A stretch of 64,000 nucleotides of DNA, taken from positions 62,001 through 126,000 of the forward strand of contig NZ_JAHSTU010000011.1 of NCBI RefSeq assembly GCF_019145495.1, read 5' to 3'. Below the pieces are notes generated by a model. It ran no database searches. It was not told the origin of the DNA and saw nothing but the letters and a program-made list of their open reading frames with translations. Positions 17,457 through 26,238 of this stretch are shown here, piece by piece (within the stretch, counting starts at the first letter, position 1; every line of letters starts with the position of its first letter). Position numbers and translations under genes: made by a program. This stretch comes from Pseudomonas azerbaijanoccidentalis (lineage in GTDB: Bacteria; Pseudomonadota; Gammaproteobacteria; Pseudomonadales; Pseudomonadaceae).

Positions 17457-18352
17457 TGAGCATTGCTGGCAAACGCGCACTGATTACGGGTATTCAAGGC
17501 TTCACCGGTCGTTACATGGCTGATGAACTTCAGGCTCAGGGCTACGACGTTGTCGGGCTGGGTAGTCAACCTTCCGATGAGCAAAATTATCATCAGGTAG
17601 ATCTGGCCGACGGCCCGGGTTTGCGCGCGTTGCTGGCAAAGATTCAGCCGGATGTTGTTGTGCATCTCGCGGCGTTGGCATTTGTCGGTCACGGTGCAGC
17701 GGATGCGTTCTATCAGGTGAACCTGATTGGTACACGCAATCTGCTGGAAGCCGTTGCTGCCAGTGGCAAGTCGCTGGATTGCGTATTGATCGCCAGTAGC
17801 GCCAATGTCTATGGCAACGCCTCGGGTGGCCTACTGTCGGAGACCACCCTCCCGGCGCCGGCCAATGATTACGCTGTGAGCAAGTTGGCCATGGAATACA
17901 TGGCCAGCCTTTGGCAAGACCGTTTGCCAATTGTCATCACTCGTCCTTTCAACTACACGGGTGTAGGGCAGGCAGATAATTTTCTATTGCCGAAAATTGT
18001 TTCGCATTTCCGTCGCAAGGCACCGAAGATCGAATTGGGTAACCTCGATGTCTGGCGCGATTTCAGTGATGTTCGTGCATTGGTGGGGGCTTATCGAGGG
18101 TTAATCGAAGCCAAGCCGCTTGGACAGACGATCAACGTCAGTTCAGGCCATACCCATTCGCTGCGTGAAGTCATCGAGATGTGCAAAGAATTTACCGGGC
18201 ACGATATTGAAGTTGAGGTAAATCCTGCCTTTGTTCGCGCCAATGAGGTGAAAACCCTATGCGGAGACAATGCCAGATTGCGGGCACTGGTCCCTGGCTG
18301 GACAACACCTTCCCTGGGCGAAACATTGAGCTGGATGCTGACGGCTGAATAA
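17456..18352 (+). CDS. rmd: GDP-6-deoxy-D-mannose reductase
   Basis: A 298-residue SDR that reduces the Gmd product to GDP-D-rhamnose. ITGIQGFTGRYMADEL is the N-terminal nucleotide loop, and ANDYAVSKLAMEYMA carries the catalytic Tyr-x3-Lys. TRPFNYTGVGQ and GNLDVWRDFSDVRA are typical of Rmd. The start codon shares its first base with the gmd stop, and the next gene starts directly after the rmd stop without a gap, so the three are one operon. A GDP-fucose synthase is the main alternative, but the Rmd-type motifs and the two rhamnosyltransferase-like neighbours argue for D-rhamnose. Confidence 0.92.
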   Translation: MSIAGKRALITGIQGFTGRYMADELQAQGYDVVGLGSQPSDEQNYHQVDLADGPGLRALLAKIQPDVVVHLAALAFVGHGAADAFYQVNLIGTRNLLEAVAASGKSLDCVLIASSANVYGNASGGLLSETTLPAPANDYAVSKLAMEYMASLWQDRLPIVITRPFNYTGVGQADNFLLPKIVSHFRRKAPKIELGNLDVWRDFSDVRALVGAYRGLIEAKPLGQTINVSSGHTHSLREVIEMCKEFTGHDIEVEVNPAFVRANEVKTLCGDNARLRALVPGWTTPSLGETLSWMLTAE

Positions 18353-19498
18353 ATGAAGTTAATTCTCTCTGTTGAACCGGTTCGCTTCCCGCTAACCGGT
18401 ATCGGTCGTTACACCTACGAATTGGCGCTGCGACTGCAGCAGAGTCCGGAAATCGCCGACTTGCAATTTTTTGCAGGTCGACGGTTTTTGCCTTCGCTGC
18501 CAACCGCTGCTGAAGCATCGGGCAGCGGTTACGGCCTTAAACGTGCCGTGCAAAAAAACTTCCTGGCAGTCGAGGCCTATCGACTGCTTATGCCATTGCT
18601 CAGGAAGCAAGCGTTGAAAGGCCATGGTGACTATCTTTACCACAGCCCTAATTATTATCTGCCGCCCTTTGCCGGCCGCAGTGTTGCAACCTTCCATGAT
18701 TTGTCGCCTTTTACCTGGTCTCACTGCCATGCGCCGCAGCTTGTGCGCTATTTGCAGAAAGAGCTCAAAACCACACTGGTAAGAGCGGATGCATTGATCA
18801 CGGATTCCGAATACACGCGTAAAGAACTGTCGGATTACTTTTCCTGGCCAATCGAGCGTATCCACACGGTACCGCTAGCCAGTTCTGCCGAGTTTCATCC
18901 TCGCAGTACAGAAGAATTGAGGAGCACGCTTTCGCGTCATGGTCTGGAAGTGGGCGGTTACAGCCTGTTTGTCGGGACAATTGAGCCACGCAAGAACATC
19001 GAGACTTTGCTCGATGCTTATTCCCGGCTTCCGCTTGAAGTTCGTAAGCGTTGGCCGTTGGTGTTGACTGGCTATCACGGCTGGCGAAACGAAAGCATTC
19101 ACCAGCGCCTGGAAAGTGCCAAACGCGAAGGCTGGGCTTTTTACCTGGGGTTCGTACCCAGTGAGGATCTTCCTTTGTTGTTCGCGGGGGCGCGTCTGTT
19201 CACCTTTCCTTCCCTCTATGAGGGGTTCGGGTTGCCGGTTCTGGAGGCCATGAGTTCAGGTGTTCCGGTGGTCTGCTCGAACAGCTCTTCATTGCCCGAA
19301 GTCGCCGGTGATGCAGCCTTGATGTGCGATGCCAAAGACACCGAGACTCTGACTGATCTTATCCGCAGGGGCCTGGAAGACGACGTTTGGCGTGCCAGTG
19401 CTGTAGAGCAAGGCCTACTGCATGCGGCCGGTTTTTCTTGGGAGCGCTGCGCCCAGGAAACTCTTCAGGTTTACCAGAAGGTGGTCAAAGGACAATGA
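18353..19498 (+). CDS. wbpY: GT4 glycosyltransferase, WbpY-like D-rhamnosyltransferase
   Basis: A 381-residue GT-B enzyme. TGIGRYTYEL near residue 20 is the acceptor-side glycine loop, VGTIEPRKNIETLL the donor-side block, and YEGFGLPVLEAMSSG the E-x7-E signature. It resembles WbpY of the P. aeruginosa D-rhamnan pathway, which transfers D-rhamnose from GDP-D-rhamnose to the growing lipid-linked chain in the cytoplasm. It directly follows rmd and overlaps the next gene by ATGA. Mannosyltransferases of the WbdB/WbpX kind are close alternatives; the assignment rests mainly on the order gmd-rmd-GT4-GT4. Confidence 0.78.
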   Translation: MKLILSVEPVRFPLTGIGRYTYELALRLQQSPEIADLQFFAGRRFLPSLPTAAEASGSGYGLKRAVQKNFLAVEAYRLLMPLLRKQALKGHGDYLYHSPNYYLPPFAGRSVATFHDLSPFTWSHCHAPQLVRYLQKELKTTLVRADALITDSEYTRKELSDYFSWPIERIHTVPLASSAEFHPRSTEELRSTLSRHGLEVGGYSLFVGTIEPRKNIETLLDAYSRLPLEVRKRWPLVLTGYHGWRNESIHQRLESAKREGWAFYLGFVPSEDLPLLFAGARLFTFPSLYEGFGLPVLEAMSSGVPVVCSNSSSLPEVAGDAALMCDAKDTETLTDLIRRGLEDDVWRASAVEQGLLHAAGFSWERCAQETLQVYQKVVKGQ

Positions 19499-20604
19499 TC
19501 AAGGTTCTGCACTTTTTCAAAACCTACTACCCGGAAACAATGGGTGGCATCGAACAGGTCATTTTCCAGATTGCTGAGGGCGGAATTCGTCACGGCTTCG
19601 AATCCGAAGTGCTTTATCTCAGTGAGCGAGGCGCGGCACGCAATGAAAAAGTCGGGCACCATCTGACGCATCGATCCAAACTCGATTTGCACGTTGCCTC
19701 CACCGGTTTCTCGCTCTCGGCGTTCAAGGATTTTGCCGAACTGGCGAAGAAAGCGGACATTGTTCATTACCATTTTCCCTGGCCTTACATGGATTTGGTG
19801 CATTTTTACAGCCGAATCAAAAAGCCAACGGTCGTGAGTTATCACTCGGATATCGTCAAGCAAAAGACGTTGCTGAAGCTCTATCAACCCTTGATGAATC
19901 GTTTTTTATCGAGCGTCGATTGTGTGGTGGCCTCATCGCCCAACTACGCCGAAAGCAGCCCGGTGCTAACTCACTTCAAAAACAAAGTGCGAGTAGTGCC
20001 TTACGGCTTGGATCGGCAGACCTACCCGAAGCCATCGCCTGAAAAGCTGGCGTTCTGGCGCGAACGTTTGGGTGAGCGTTTCTTTTTGTTCGTGGGGGCA
20101 CTGCGTTACTACAAGGGATTGGACTATCTACTTGAGGCAGCGAAAACAACCCAGTTACCTGTCGTGATCCTTGGCGGTGGGCATCTAGAGGTTGAACTCA
20201 AGGAACAAGCCAGCCAATTAGGCCTGACCAATGTACATTTCCTCGGCGGGTTGCCCGACGAAGACAAGGCTGCGCTGTTGACGTTGTGCTACGCGTTTGT
20301 ATTTCCTTCGCATCTCAGATCCGAGTCTTTCGGCATTTCGTTGCTGGAAGGCGCGATGTACGGCAAGCCGATGATCTCATGTGAAATCGGCTCGGGCACC
20401 ACGTATATCAACATCGCTGGGGAGACCGGACTGGTGGTCCCTCCTCGAGACTCTGCCGCGTTGGCGGCTGCAATGACCCAGCTCTGGAATCAACCCGATC
20501 TGGCGGCAGCGATGGGAGAGGCTGCTGAGCGTCGCTTCGAAGCAGTGTTTTCATCTGACTCGATGGCAAAATCCTACGCCGAGATCTACCGCTCTCTGCT
20601 TTAA
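19495..20604 (+). CDS. wbpZ: GT4 glycosyltransferase, WbpZ-like
   Basis: A 369-residue GT-B enzyme starting MIKVLHFFKTYYPETMGG, the WbpZ-type N-terminus with the glycine-rich MGGIEQ loop. Donor-side motifs are FVGALRYYKGLDYLLEAA and RSESFGISLLEGAMYG (E-x7-E). In P. aeruginosa WbpZ adds the first D-rhamnose of the common antigen to the lipid-linked primer sugar; the priming enzyme WbpL is encoded 1 kb downstream here. The start is placed at the ATG overlapping the previous stop rather than a longer frame. A 53-base gap follows before the epimerase-like gene. Confidence 0.8.
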   Translation: MIKVLHFFKTYYPETMGGIEQVIFQIAEGGIRHGFESEVLYLSERGAARNEKVGHHLTHRSKLDLHVASTGFSLSAFKDFAELAKKADIVHYHFPWPYMDLVHFYSRIKKPTVVSYHSDIVKQKTLLKLYQPLMNRFLSSVDCVVASSPNYAESSPVLTHFKNKVRVVPYGLDRQTYPKPSPEKLAFWRERLGERFFLFVGALRYYKGLDYLLEAAKTTQLPVVILGGGHLEVELKEQASQLGLTNVHFLGGLPDEDKAALLTLCYAFVFPSHLRSESFGISLLEGAMYGKPMISCEIGSGTTYINIAGETGLVVPPRDSAALAAAMTQLWNQPDLAAAMGEAAERRFEAVFSSDSMAKSYAEIYRSLL

Positions 20605-20657
20605 AGTTTTTGCAGCACAGTGCTCGTGCATTGACGTTATTTTTCCAAGGGCCAAGC

Positions 20658-21629
20658 ATGAGATCTAAAGCATTTCTGGTGACGGGCGGGAGTGGTTTTC
20701 TGGGGCGGGCGCTGATTGTGCGGTTGGCGCGCTTCTCCGATTGCTCCGTAGTTGCGCCGCTGCGTGATCAATCTGTAACGCTGGCGATGGGCGTGCGTAC
20801 GCTGCCCATGGGCGATCTCAATGGCACAAACGATTGGCAGGCGGCCCTGACCGGTATTGAGGTCGTCGTCCACACGGCCGCGCGCGTTCATGTCATGAAC
20901 GAAGTGGCTCGCGACCCGTTGGCTGCATTTCGGGAAGTCAATGTCGAGGCGACATTGAACCTGGCTCGTCAGGCTGCGAAATGCGGTGTGAAGCGATTCA
21001 TTTTCATCAGCTCTATCAAAGTCAATGGTGAAGGTACTGAGCCCGGTGCCGCATACCATGCTGATGATTTACCTTCCCCCATTGATCCTTACGGCATCTC
21101 GAAGCTTGAAGCCGAGCAGGGGTTGACCACGCTTGCCGCCGCCACGGGGATGGAAGTGGTAATCATCCGCCCAGTGCTTGTCTACGGCCCCGGCGTCAAG
21201 GCTAACTTTCTCAGCATGATGCGGTGGCTGCATCGTGGCGTTCCGTTGCCATTTGGCGCGATTCACAATCAGCGAAGCCTCGTTGCTCTGGACAATTTGG
21301 TTGACTTGATCGTGACCTGTTCCGATCATCCGGCTGCTGCCAACCAGGTGTTTCTGGCCAGCGATGGGCAAGACGTTTCAACCACTGACTTGTTGCGCAA
21401 GCTGGGGACATGCCTGGGCAAACCAGCACGTTTACTGCCTGTTCCCGCCGGGCTAATGAGTGCTGCGGCAACATTGTTGGGTCGGCGAGCATTAGCCGAT
21501 CGTATTCTTGGGTCCTTGCGGGTCGACATCAGCAAGAACCGACAACTATTGGGCTGGACACCTCCGGTCACTCTTGAACAAGCGTTGGCCGTGACGGCGC
21601 AACATTTTCTGGATTCCCGTAAATCATGA
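20658..21629 (+). CDS. wbpV: NAD-dependent epimerase/reductase, WbpV-like (UDP-QuiNAc synthesis)
   Basis: A 323-residue extended SDR: VTGGSGFLGRAL near residue 8, VVHTAARVHVM, the SSIKVNGEGT active-site strand, and the Tyr-x3-Lys in DPYGISKLEAEQ. WbpV of P. aeruginosa and WreQ of Rhizobium, close in length and motif layout, reduce the 4-keto product of a WbpM-type dehydratase to UDP-QuiNAc, which is then used by a WbpL-type priming enzyme. Both partners are the next two genes. UDP-GlcNAc 4-epimerase is an alternative. The start at 20658 fits the family N-terminus. The stop overlaps the next start (ATGA). Confidence 0.72.
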   Translation: MRSKAFLVTGGSGFLGRALIVRLARFSDCSVVAPLRDQSVTLAMGVRTLPMGDLNGTNDWQAALTGIEVVVHTAARVHVMNEVARDPLAAFREVNVEATLNLARQAAKCGVKRFIFISSIKVNGEGTEPGAAYHADDLPSPIDPYGISKLEAEQGLTTLAAATGMEVVIIRPVLVYGPGVKANFLSMMRWLHRGVPLPFGAIHNQRSLVALDNLVDLIVTCSDHPAAANQVFLASDGQDVSTTDLLRKLGTCLGKPARLLPVPAGLMSAAATLLGRRALADRILGSLRVDISKNRQLLGWTPPVTLEQALAVTAQHFLDSRKS

Positions 21630-22654
21630 GTTATGGCTGGTTTATCCCTGTCATTGTCGCCGTGTCTTTTTCCCTGACTTGGGCACTGCGTCGTTACGCA
21701 TTGTCGCGAAGCCTGATGGATATACCCAACGCCCGCAGTTCTCACTCGGTCCCCACCCCTAGGGGCGGCGGCGTGGCCATAGTCCTGGCATTTACATTGG
21801 CGCTGTTCATGCTTTTGTTTGCAGGGTTGATGGCTTCTCCGGTGTTTGCGGCAATAGCCGGCGCCGGCGCCGTGATTGCAATTATCGGATTTATGGATGA
21901 CCACGGGCACATCGCTGCGCGTTGGCGTTTATTGGGGCATTTCGCCGCTTCGATCTGGTTGCTGTTCTGGATGGGGGGCTTGCCTGCTGTTGAGCTCTTC
22001 GGGCAAGCACTTGATCTGGGATGGCTGGGTAATGTGCTGGCGGCGTTTTACTTGGTATGGCTGCTCAATTTGTATAACTTCATGGACGGTATTGACGGTA
22101 TCGCCAGCGTCGAAGCGATTTGCGTTTGCCTGGGGGCATGCCTGTTGTATTGGGTCGCAGGGGATCCGGATTTAATTTGGGCCCCTTTGTTGCTGGCTGC
22201 TGCGGTGGCGGGTTTCCTTTTTTGGAATTTTCCCCCAGCCAAAATATTCATGGGCGATGCCGGGAGTGGTTATCTCGGAATTGTGCTTGGAGCACTTTCA
22301 ATTCAGGCTGCGTGGGCCTCTGCCGATATGCTGTGGGGTTGGCTGATCCTGCTGGGCGTGTTCATTGTCGATGCTACGTTCACCTTATTCCGTCGCTTGC
22401 TCAGGGGGGACAAGATTTATGAAGCGCACCGCAGTCATGCCTATCAATATGCCTCTCGTCGGTTTGGCAGCCATTTAAAGGTTACAAGCGTCGTCGCATT
22501 GATCAATTTGCTTTGGCTGTTGCCTATCGCATTGGGCGTTGTGCGATTCGGCCTAGATTCAAGTTTGGGTTTGATTCTGGCCTATGCTCCATTAGTTGCG
22601 CTGGCTATCAGGTTCCGTGCGGGTGAGCTTGAAGCACCATCGGTGAAAAACTGA
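21626..22654 (+). CDS. wbpL: Polyprenyl-phosphate HexNAc-1-phosphate transferase, WbpL/WecA family
   Basis: A 342-residue inner-membrane protein of about eleven spans that starts O-antigen synthesis by transferring a HexNAc-1-phosphate (FucNAc, QuiNAc or GlcNAc) to undecaprenyl phosphate. Family motifs: SSHSVPTPRGGG, the FMDDHGHI Asp pair, NLYNFMDGIDGIA, FMGDAGSGYLG and AHRSHAYQYA (the His-box). The start overlaps the previous stop. In P. aeruginosa WbpL primes both the specific and common O-polysaccharides, which fits the mixed gene content here. Confidence 0.92.
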   Translation: MSYGWFIPVIVAVSFSLTWALRRYALSRSLMDIPNARSSHSVPTPRGGGVAIVLAFTLALFMLLFAGLMASPVFAAIAGAGAVIAIIGFMDDHGHIAARWRLLGHFAASIWLLFWMGGLPAVELFGQALDLGWLGNVLAAFYLVWLLNLYNFMDGIDGIASVEAICVCLGACLLYWVAGDPDLIWAPLLLAAAVAGFLFWNFPPAKIFMGDAGSGYLGIVLGALSIQAAWASADMLWGWLILLGVFIVDATFTLFRRLLRGDKIYEAHRSHAYQYASRRFGSHLKVTSVVALINLLWLLPIALGVVRFGLDSSLGLILAYAPLVALAIRFRAGELEAPSVKN

Positions 22655-22746
22655 GTAACCGTTCTGTCATTTAGGTTTAAAAGTGGTTGAGAAGCGCTTA
22701 TAAGGTTCCACTACCATGATGGGGCAGTTGAAGGAAGAAAACTGAG

Positions 22747-24756
22747 GTGTTTGAAGAGTTTATGGACAAAATCAGAGCACGCCTTGTTGCGCTTCCCAGG
22801 CGCCGCAAACGACTGATTCAGGTGACCACAGACATTATTCTGGTCTGGGCGGCCCTGTGGTTGGCATTCATCGTCCGATTGGGCATTGATGACATGTATA
22901 ACCCGTTCAGGGTGCATTTCTGGCTATTCATAAGCGCTCCGCTTGTTGCTATCCCGTTATTCATCCGTTTCGGCATGTATCGTGCGGTCATGCGCTATTT
23001 CGGCAATGACGCGCTCATTGCCATCATCAAGGCTGTCAGTCTTTCTTCATTGATCCTGGCGCTCGTCGTTTACTGGTACAGCAACCACGAAGCCGTAGTG
23101 CCTCGCTCCATCGTCTTCAACTACTGGTGGCTCAGCCTCGTCATCATTGGGGGCCTGCGCCTCTGCATGCGCCATTACTTCATGGGCGACTGGTTCGCTG
23201 GTGCTCAGCATGTGCCATTCACCAACCGCGATGACGGCCTGACCAAAGTCGCCATCTACGGCGCAGGTGTGGCCGGTAACCAACTGGTTGCCGCGTTGCG
23301 CATGGGCCGGGTCATGCGGCCTGTCGCGTTTATCGATGATGATCCAAGCATCGCGGATCGGGTCATCGCGGGTCTTCAGGTTTATAAACCCAAGCACATT
23401 CAGCAGATGATCGATGAGTCGGGCGCCAAGGAAATTCTTCTGGCGCTGCCTTCTTCGACCCGTGCACGGCGTCGCGAAATTCTCACTTTTCTCGAGCGTT
23501 TTCCGCTGCATATTCGAAGTGTTCCCAACTTCACCGACCTCGCCAGTGGCCGGGTGAAGGTTGAAGACATTCAGGAAGTCGATATCGCTGACTTGCTTGG
23601 TCGCGATTCGGTGCCGGCACAGCCGGATTTGCTGGAGCGGTGTATCAAAGGCAAGACAGTGATGGTGACCGGTGCCGGAGGGTCGATCGGTGCAGAGCTT
23701 TGCCGTCAGATCTTCAGCCTGGGGCCGACCACGTTGTTGCTGTTTGATCACAGCGAATTCAACCTTTACAGCATTCTGTCGGAGCTGGAGCAGCGCGGGA
23801 CTCGGGAGTCGGTTCCCGTTCAGTTATTGCCGATTCTCGGTTCGATTCGGCATCAGCACAAACTGCTGGATGTGATGAAAACCTGGGGGGTGGACACCGT
23901 CTATCACGCGGCGGCCTACAAGCATGTGCCGATGGTCGAGCACAACATTGCGGAAGGCGTGCTGAACAATGTGATTGGCACGCTCAACACAGCTCAGGCC
24001 GCGTTGCAGTCGGGTGTTGCCAATTTCGTGTTGATCTCCACGGACAAGGCGGTTCGCCCGACGAATGTCATGGGCAGTACCAAGCGCCTGGCCGAGTTGA
24101 CGCTTCAGGCCTTGAGTCGCGAGATCGCGCCGGTGTTGTTCGGTGACAAGGCCAATGTGTCGCGGGTCAACAAGACGCGCTTCACGATGGTTCGGTTTGG
24201 CAATGTGTTGGGGTCGTCCGGTTCGGTGATTCCGTTGTTCCACAGCCAGATTAAATCGGGTGGGCCGTTGACGGTGACGCACCCGAAAATCACCCGTTAT
24301 TTCATGACCATTCCTGAGGCCGCGCAGTTGGTGATCCAGGCTGGTTCCATGGGGCAGGGCGGTGATGTGTTTGTGCTCGACATGGGCGAACCAGTGAAAA
24401 TCGTCGAACTGGCGGAGAAGATGATTCATCTTTCCGGTTTGAGTGTGCGCTCCGAGAAAAACCTGCAGGGCGACATCTCGATCGAGTTCACCGGTTTGCG
24501 TCCTGGCGAGAAGCTGTACGAGGAGTTGTTGATTGGCGACAACGTGTCGGCGACTCAACACCCGATGATCATGAGTGCCAGCGAAGATCATCTGCCTTGG
24601 GATGTGCTCAAGGGACGCTTGACCGAGCTGCTGGATGCGGTTGAACAGGACGATTACTCCCGCGTACGCCAGTTGTTGCGTGACACCGTGAGCGGCTACA
24701 CCCCCGATGGCGATATCGTTGACTGGATCTACCAGCAGCGCCGCCTCGAACCCTGA
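22747..24756 (+). CDS. wbpM: UDP-GlcNAc 4,6-dehydratase, WbpM/FlaA1-type, membrane-bound
   Basis: A 669-residue protein with four N-terminal membrane spans (about residues 24-140), a CoA-binding-like Rossmann domain (VAIYGAGVAGNQLVAALR) and a C-terminal catalytic SDR domain (VTGAGGSIGAELCRQI; STDKAVRPTNVMG, where Met replaces the usual Tyr, as in WbpM). It makes UDP-4-keto-6-deoxy-HexNAc for WbpV. The first codon is GTG at 22747; an ATG five codons later (22762) is equally plausible and fits the P. aeruginosa WbpM N-terminus. This gene is the conserved right end of pseudomonad O-antigen loci. A 92-base gap separates it from wbpL. Confidence 0.95.
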   Translation: MFEEFMDKIRARLVALPRRRKRLIQVTTDIILVWAALWLAFIVRLGIDDMYNPFRVHFWLFISAPLVAIPLFIRFGMYRAVMRYFGNDALIAIIKAVSLSSLILALVVYWYSNHEAVVPRSIVFNYWWLSLVIIGGLRLCMRHYFMGDWFAGAQHVPFTNRDDGLTKVAIYGAGVAGNQLVAALRMGRVMRPVAFIDDDPSIADRVIAGLQVYKPKHIQQMIDESGAKEILLALPSSTRARRREILTFLERFPLHIRSVPNFTDLASGRVKVEDIQEVDIADLLGRDSVPAQPDLLERCIKGKTVMVTGAGGSIGAELCRQIFSLGPTTLLLFDHSEFNLYSILSELEQRGTRESVPVQLLPILGSIRHQHKLLDVMKTWGVDTVYHAAAYKHVPMVEHNIAEGVLNNVIGTLNTAQAALQSGVANFVLISTDKAVRPTNVMGSTKRLAELTLQALSREIAPVLFGDKANVSRVNKTRFTMVRFGNVLGSSGSVIPLFHSQIKSGGPLTVTHPKITRYFMTIPEAAQLVIQAGSMGQGGDVFVLDMGEPVKIVELAEKMIHLSGLSVRSEKNLQGDISIEFTGLRPGEKLYEELLIGDNVSATQHPMIMSASEDHLPWDVLKGRLTELLDAVEQDDYSRVRQLLRDTVSGYTPDGDIVDWIYQQRRLEP

Positions 24757-24868
24757 TTGTTTCACATCCTGTAACGGACACATTTTTGACAGGCTCCAGT
24801 CATCGCCTAAGTTTGGGAGGCAGCTTCGGAAAAGCTGCTTTCTCAATCGATGTCATGGAGCTTCATTT

Positions 24869-25204
24869 ATGCGTACCGGCTATTTCACTTCTCTGGTTTT
24901 TGCCCTCCTTACCGGCGCCTCTGTTGCCGTCATTGCTGCGCCGGCCGTCACGCCGCCAATGATTGATGCGCCGTTGGCGCAAGAGGTTTCCGCGACGGCA
25001 CAGTCCGGCAAGCTCGATCTCAACGCCGCCGATGCGCCCACCTTGCAACGAGAGTTGTCCGGCGTGGGAGAAGCCAAGGCCAAGGCGATTGTTGCGTATC
25101 GGGAAACCAATGGACCATTTGCGTCCATCGACGAACTGCTTGAAGTGAAGGGAATTGGCAAAGCCATTCTGGATAAGAATCGCGAGAAGCTTGAGGTGAA
25201 CTAA
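24869..25204 (+). CDS. Secreted ComEA-like helix-hairpin-helix protein
   Basis: A 111-residue protein with a signal peptide (about residues 1-24, cut near VIAAPA) and a C-terminal tandem helix-hairpin-helix domain: LDLNAADAPTLQRELSGVG and IDELLEVKGIGKAILDKN. ComEA family domains bind DNA without sequence specificity and serve in DNA uptake in competent bacteria. It is a short form lacking a membrane anchor. It follows wbpM in many Pseudomonas genomes and is probably not functionally tied to O-antigen. GGAG precedes the ATG, and a good terminator follows, so it is the last gene of this block. Confidence 0.85.
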   Translation: MRTGYFTSLVFALLTGASVAVIAAPAVTPPMIDAPLAQEVSATAQSGKLDLNAADAPTLQRELSGVGEAKAKAIVAYRETNGPFASIDELLEVKGIGKAILDKNREKLEVN

Positions 25205-25223
25205 GCTTGTAAGTCAGCGCCAG

Positions 25224-25248
25224 GGGCCGGTCATTGATCGGCCCTTTT
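25224..25248 (+). terminator. Rho-independent terminator after the comEA-like gene
   Basis: GGGCCGGTC (25224-25232) pairs with GATCGGCCC (25236-25244), a 9-bp stem with one G-T pair and a 3-base loop, followed directly by TTTT. It closes the wbp transcription block. Confidence 0.85.
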
Positions 25249-25292
25249 GCTTTCTGGCCACAGCTGCGAGGTTTTGCCTTTTGTCGGTGACT

Positions 25293-25336
25293 TTAAAATT
25301 ATGGCTATCATACGTCATTTAAATTATGTCTATAAT
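25293..25336 (+). promoter_or_regulatory. Direct repeats with -10 element upstream of SDR gene
   Basis: TTAAAATTATGGCTAT (25293-25308) and TTTAAATTATGTCTAT (25318-25333) differ at three positions and start 25 bases apart. TATAAT at 25331-25336 overlaps the second copy and is a perfect -10 hexamer. The arrangement suggests an operator for the TetR-type regulator encoded at 27510-28067, but the two are not adjacent. Confidence 0.4.
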
Positions 25337-25411
25337 AAATGCGTTTCTGTCGAAGCGTTCTGACCCTCAGGCGCTTGGCTTTCCCCTCAAGCATTTCCCT
25401 GGAGCATCGTC

Positions 25412-26206
25412 ATGACTTCTACTCAGTCCCAAGGCACGGCCCTCGTCACTGGTGCGTCTTCCGGTATCGGCGCAGTTTATGCGCGGCGTCTGGCGGCGCG
25501 TGGTTTCGATCTGTTGCTGGTCGCTCGCGATCTGCAGCGGCTGGAGGAAGCGGCGAGCAAGTTGCGGGATGAGTACGGTGTGCAAGTCGAAGTGCTGAAA
25601 GCGGACCTGACGCAGAAAGACGACGTGCTCAAGCTTGAGCAGCGCCTGCGTAGCGATTCCAGCATCAGCCTGTTGTTGAACAACGCTGGCGTGGCGGCGG
25701 ACGGTTTGTTGGCCAACGCGGATATGAACCAGCTAGAGCAGCTGATTCAGCTCAACGTGACGGCGGTGACTCGCTTGGCCTCGGCGGCGGCGGCCAGTTT
25801 TGCCAAGGCCGGGCGCGGCACGATCATCAATATTGCGTCGGTGGTGGCGTTGTTCCCCGAGCGTTTCAATGCAACTTACAGCGCCAGCAAGGCTTATGTG
25901 TTGAGCCTGACTCAATCCTTGAACGCTGAGCTGGATGGCACCGGAGTCAAGGTTCAGGCTGTGCTGCCCGGCGTGACGCGTACCGAAATCTGGGAGCGCT
26001 CCGGTATCGATGCTACGCAAATTCCGGCGGAGATGGTCATGGAGGCGGGTGAAATGGTCGACGCGGCGTTGTCGGGCCTGGATCAAGGCGAACTGGTCAC
26101 CATTCCTTCGCTGCCGGATGCGGGTGACTGGGACAAATTCGTTGCGGCACGTCATGTATTGGCACCTAACCTTTCCAAGAGCCAGGCCGCTGCGCGTTAC
26201 AAATGA
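25412..26206 (+). CDS. Short-chain dehydrogenase/reductase (DltE/YqjQ-like)
   Basis: A 264-residue classical SDR. TGASSGIGAVYARRLAARG near residue 14 binds NAD(P), NNAGVA is the structural motif, and the catalytic residues are the Ser in IINIASVVA and the Tyr/Lys pair in YSASKAYVLSL. Substrate unknown; short acyl or keto compounds are typical. It is followed after 32 bases by a ketosynthase of the FabF type, so the two may act together on an acyl chain. The upstream region has paired direct repeats and a TATAAT element, suggesting regulated expression. Confidence 0.88.
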   Translation: MTSTQSQGTALVTGASSGIGAVYARRLAARGFDLLLVARDLQRLEEAASKLRDEYGVQVEVLKADLTQKDDVLKLEQRLRSDSSISLLLNNAGVAADGLLANADMNQLEQLIQLNVTAVTRLASAAAASFAKAGRGTIINIASVVALFPERFNATYSASKAYVLSLTQSLNAELDGTGVKVQAVLPGVTRTEIWERSGIDATQIPAEMVMEAGEMVDAALSGLDQGELVTIPSLPDAGDWDKFVAARHVLAPNLSKSQAAARYK

Positions 26207-26238
26207 AGCGCCTTCAATCGGCATGAGGTATTTGCGGT

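Noticed and set aside
16401..17480. A 359-codon open frame opposite gmd
   Set aside because: GC-rich Pseudomonas genes often leave long antisense frames; the plus strand carries complete Gmd motifs.
23824..24846. A 340-codon open frame opposite wbpM
   Set aside because: Antisense shadow; no recognisable domain.
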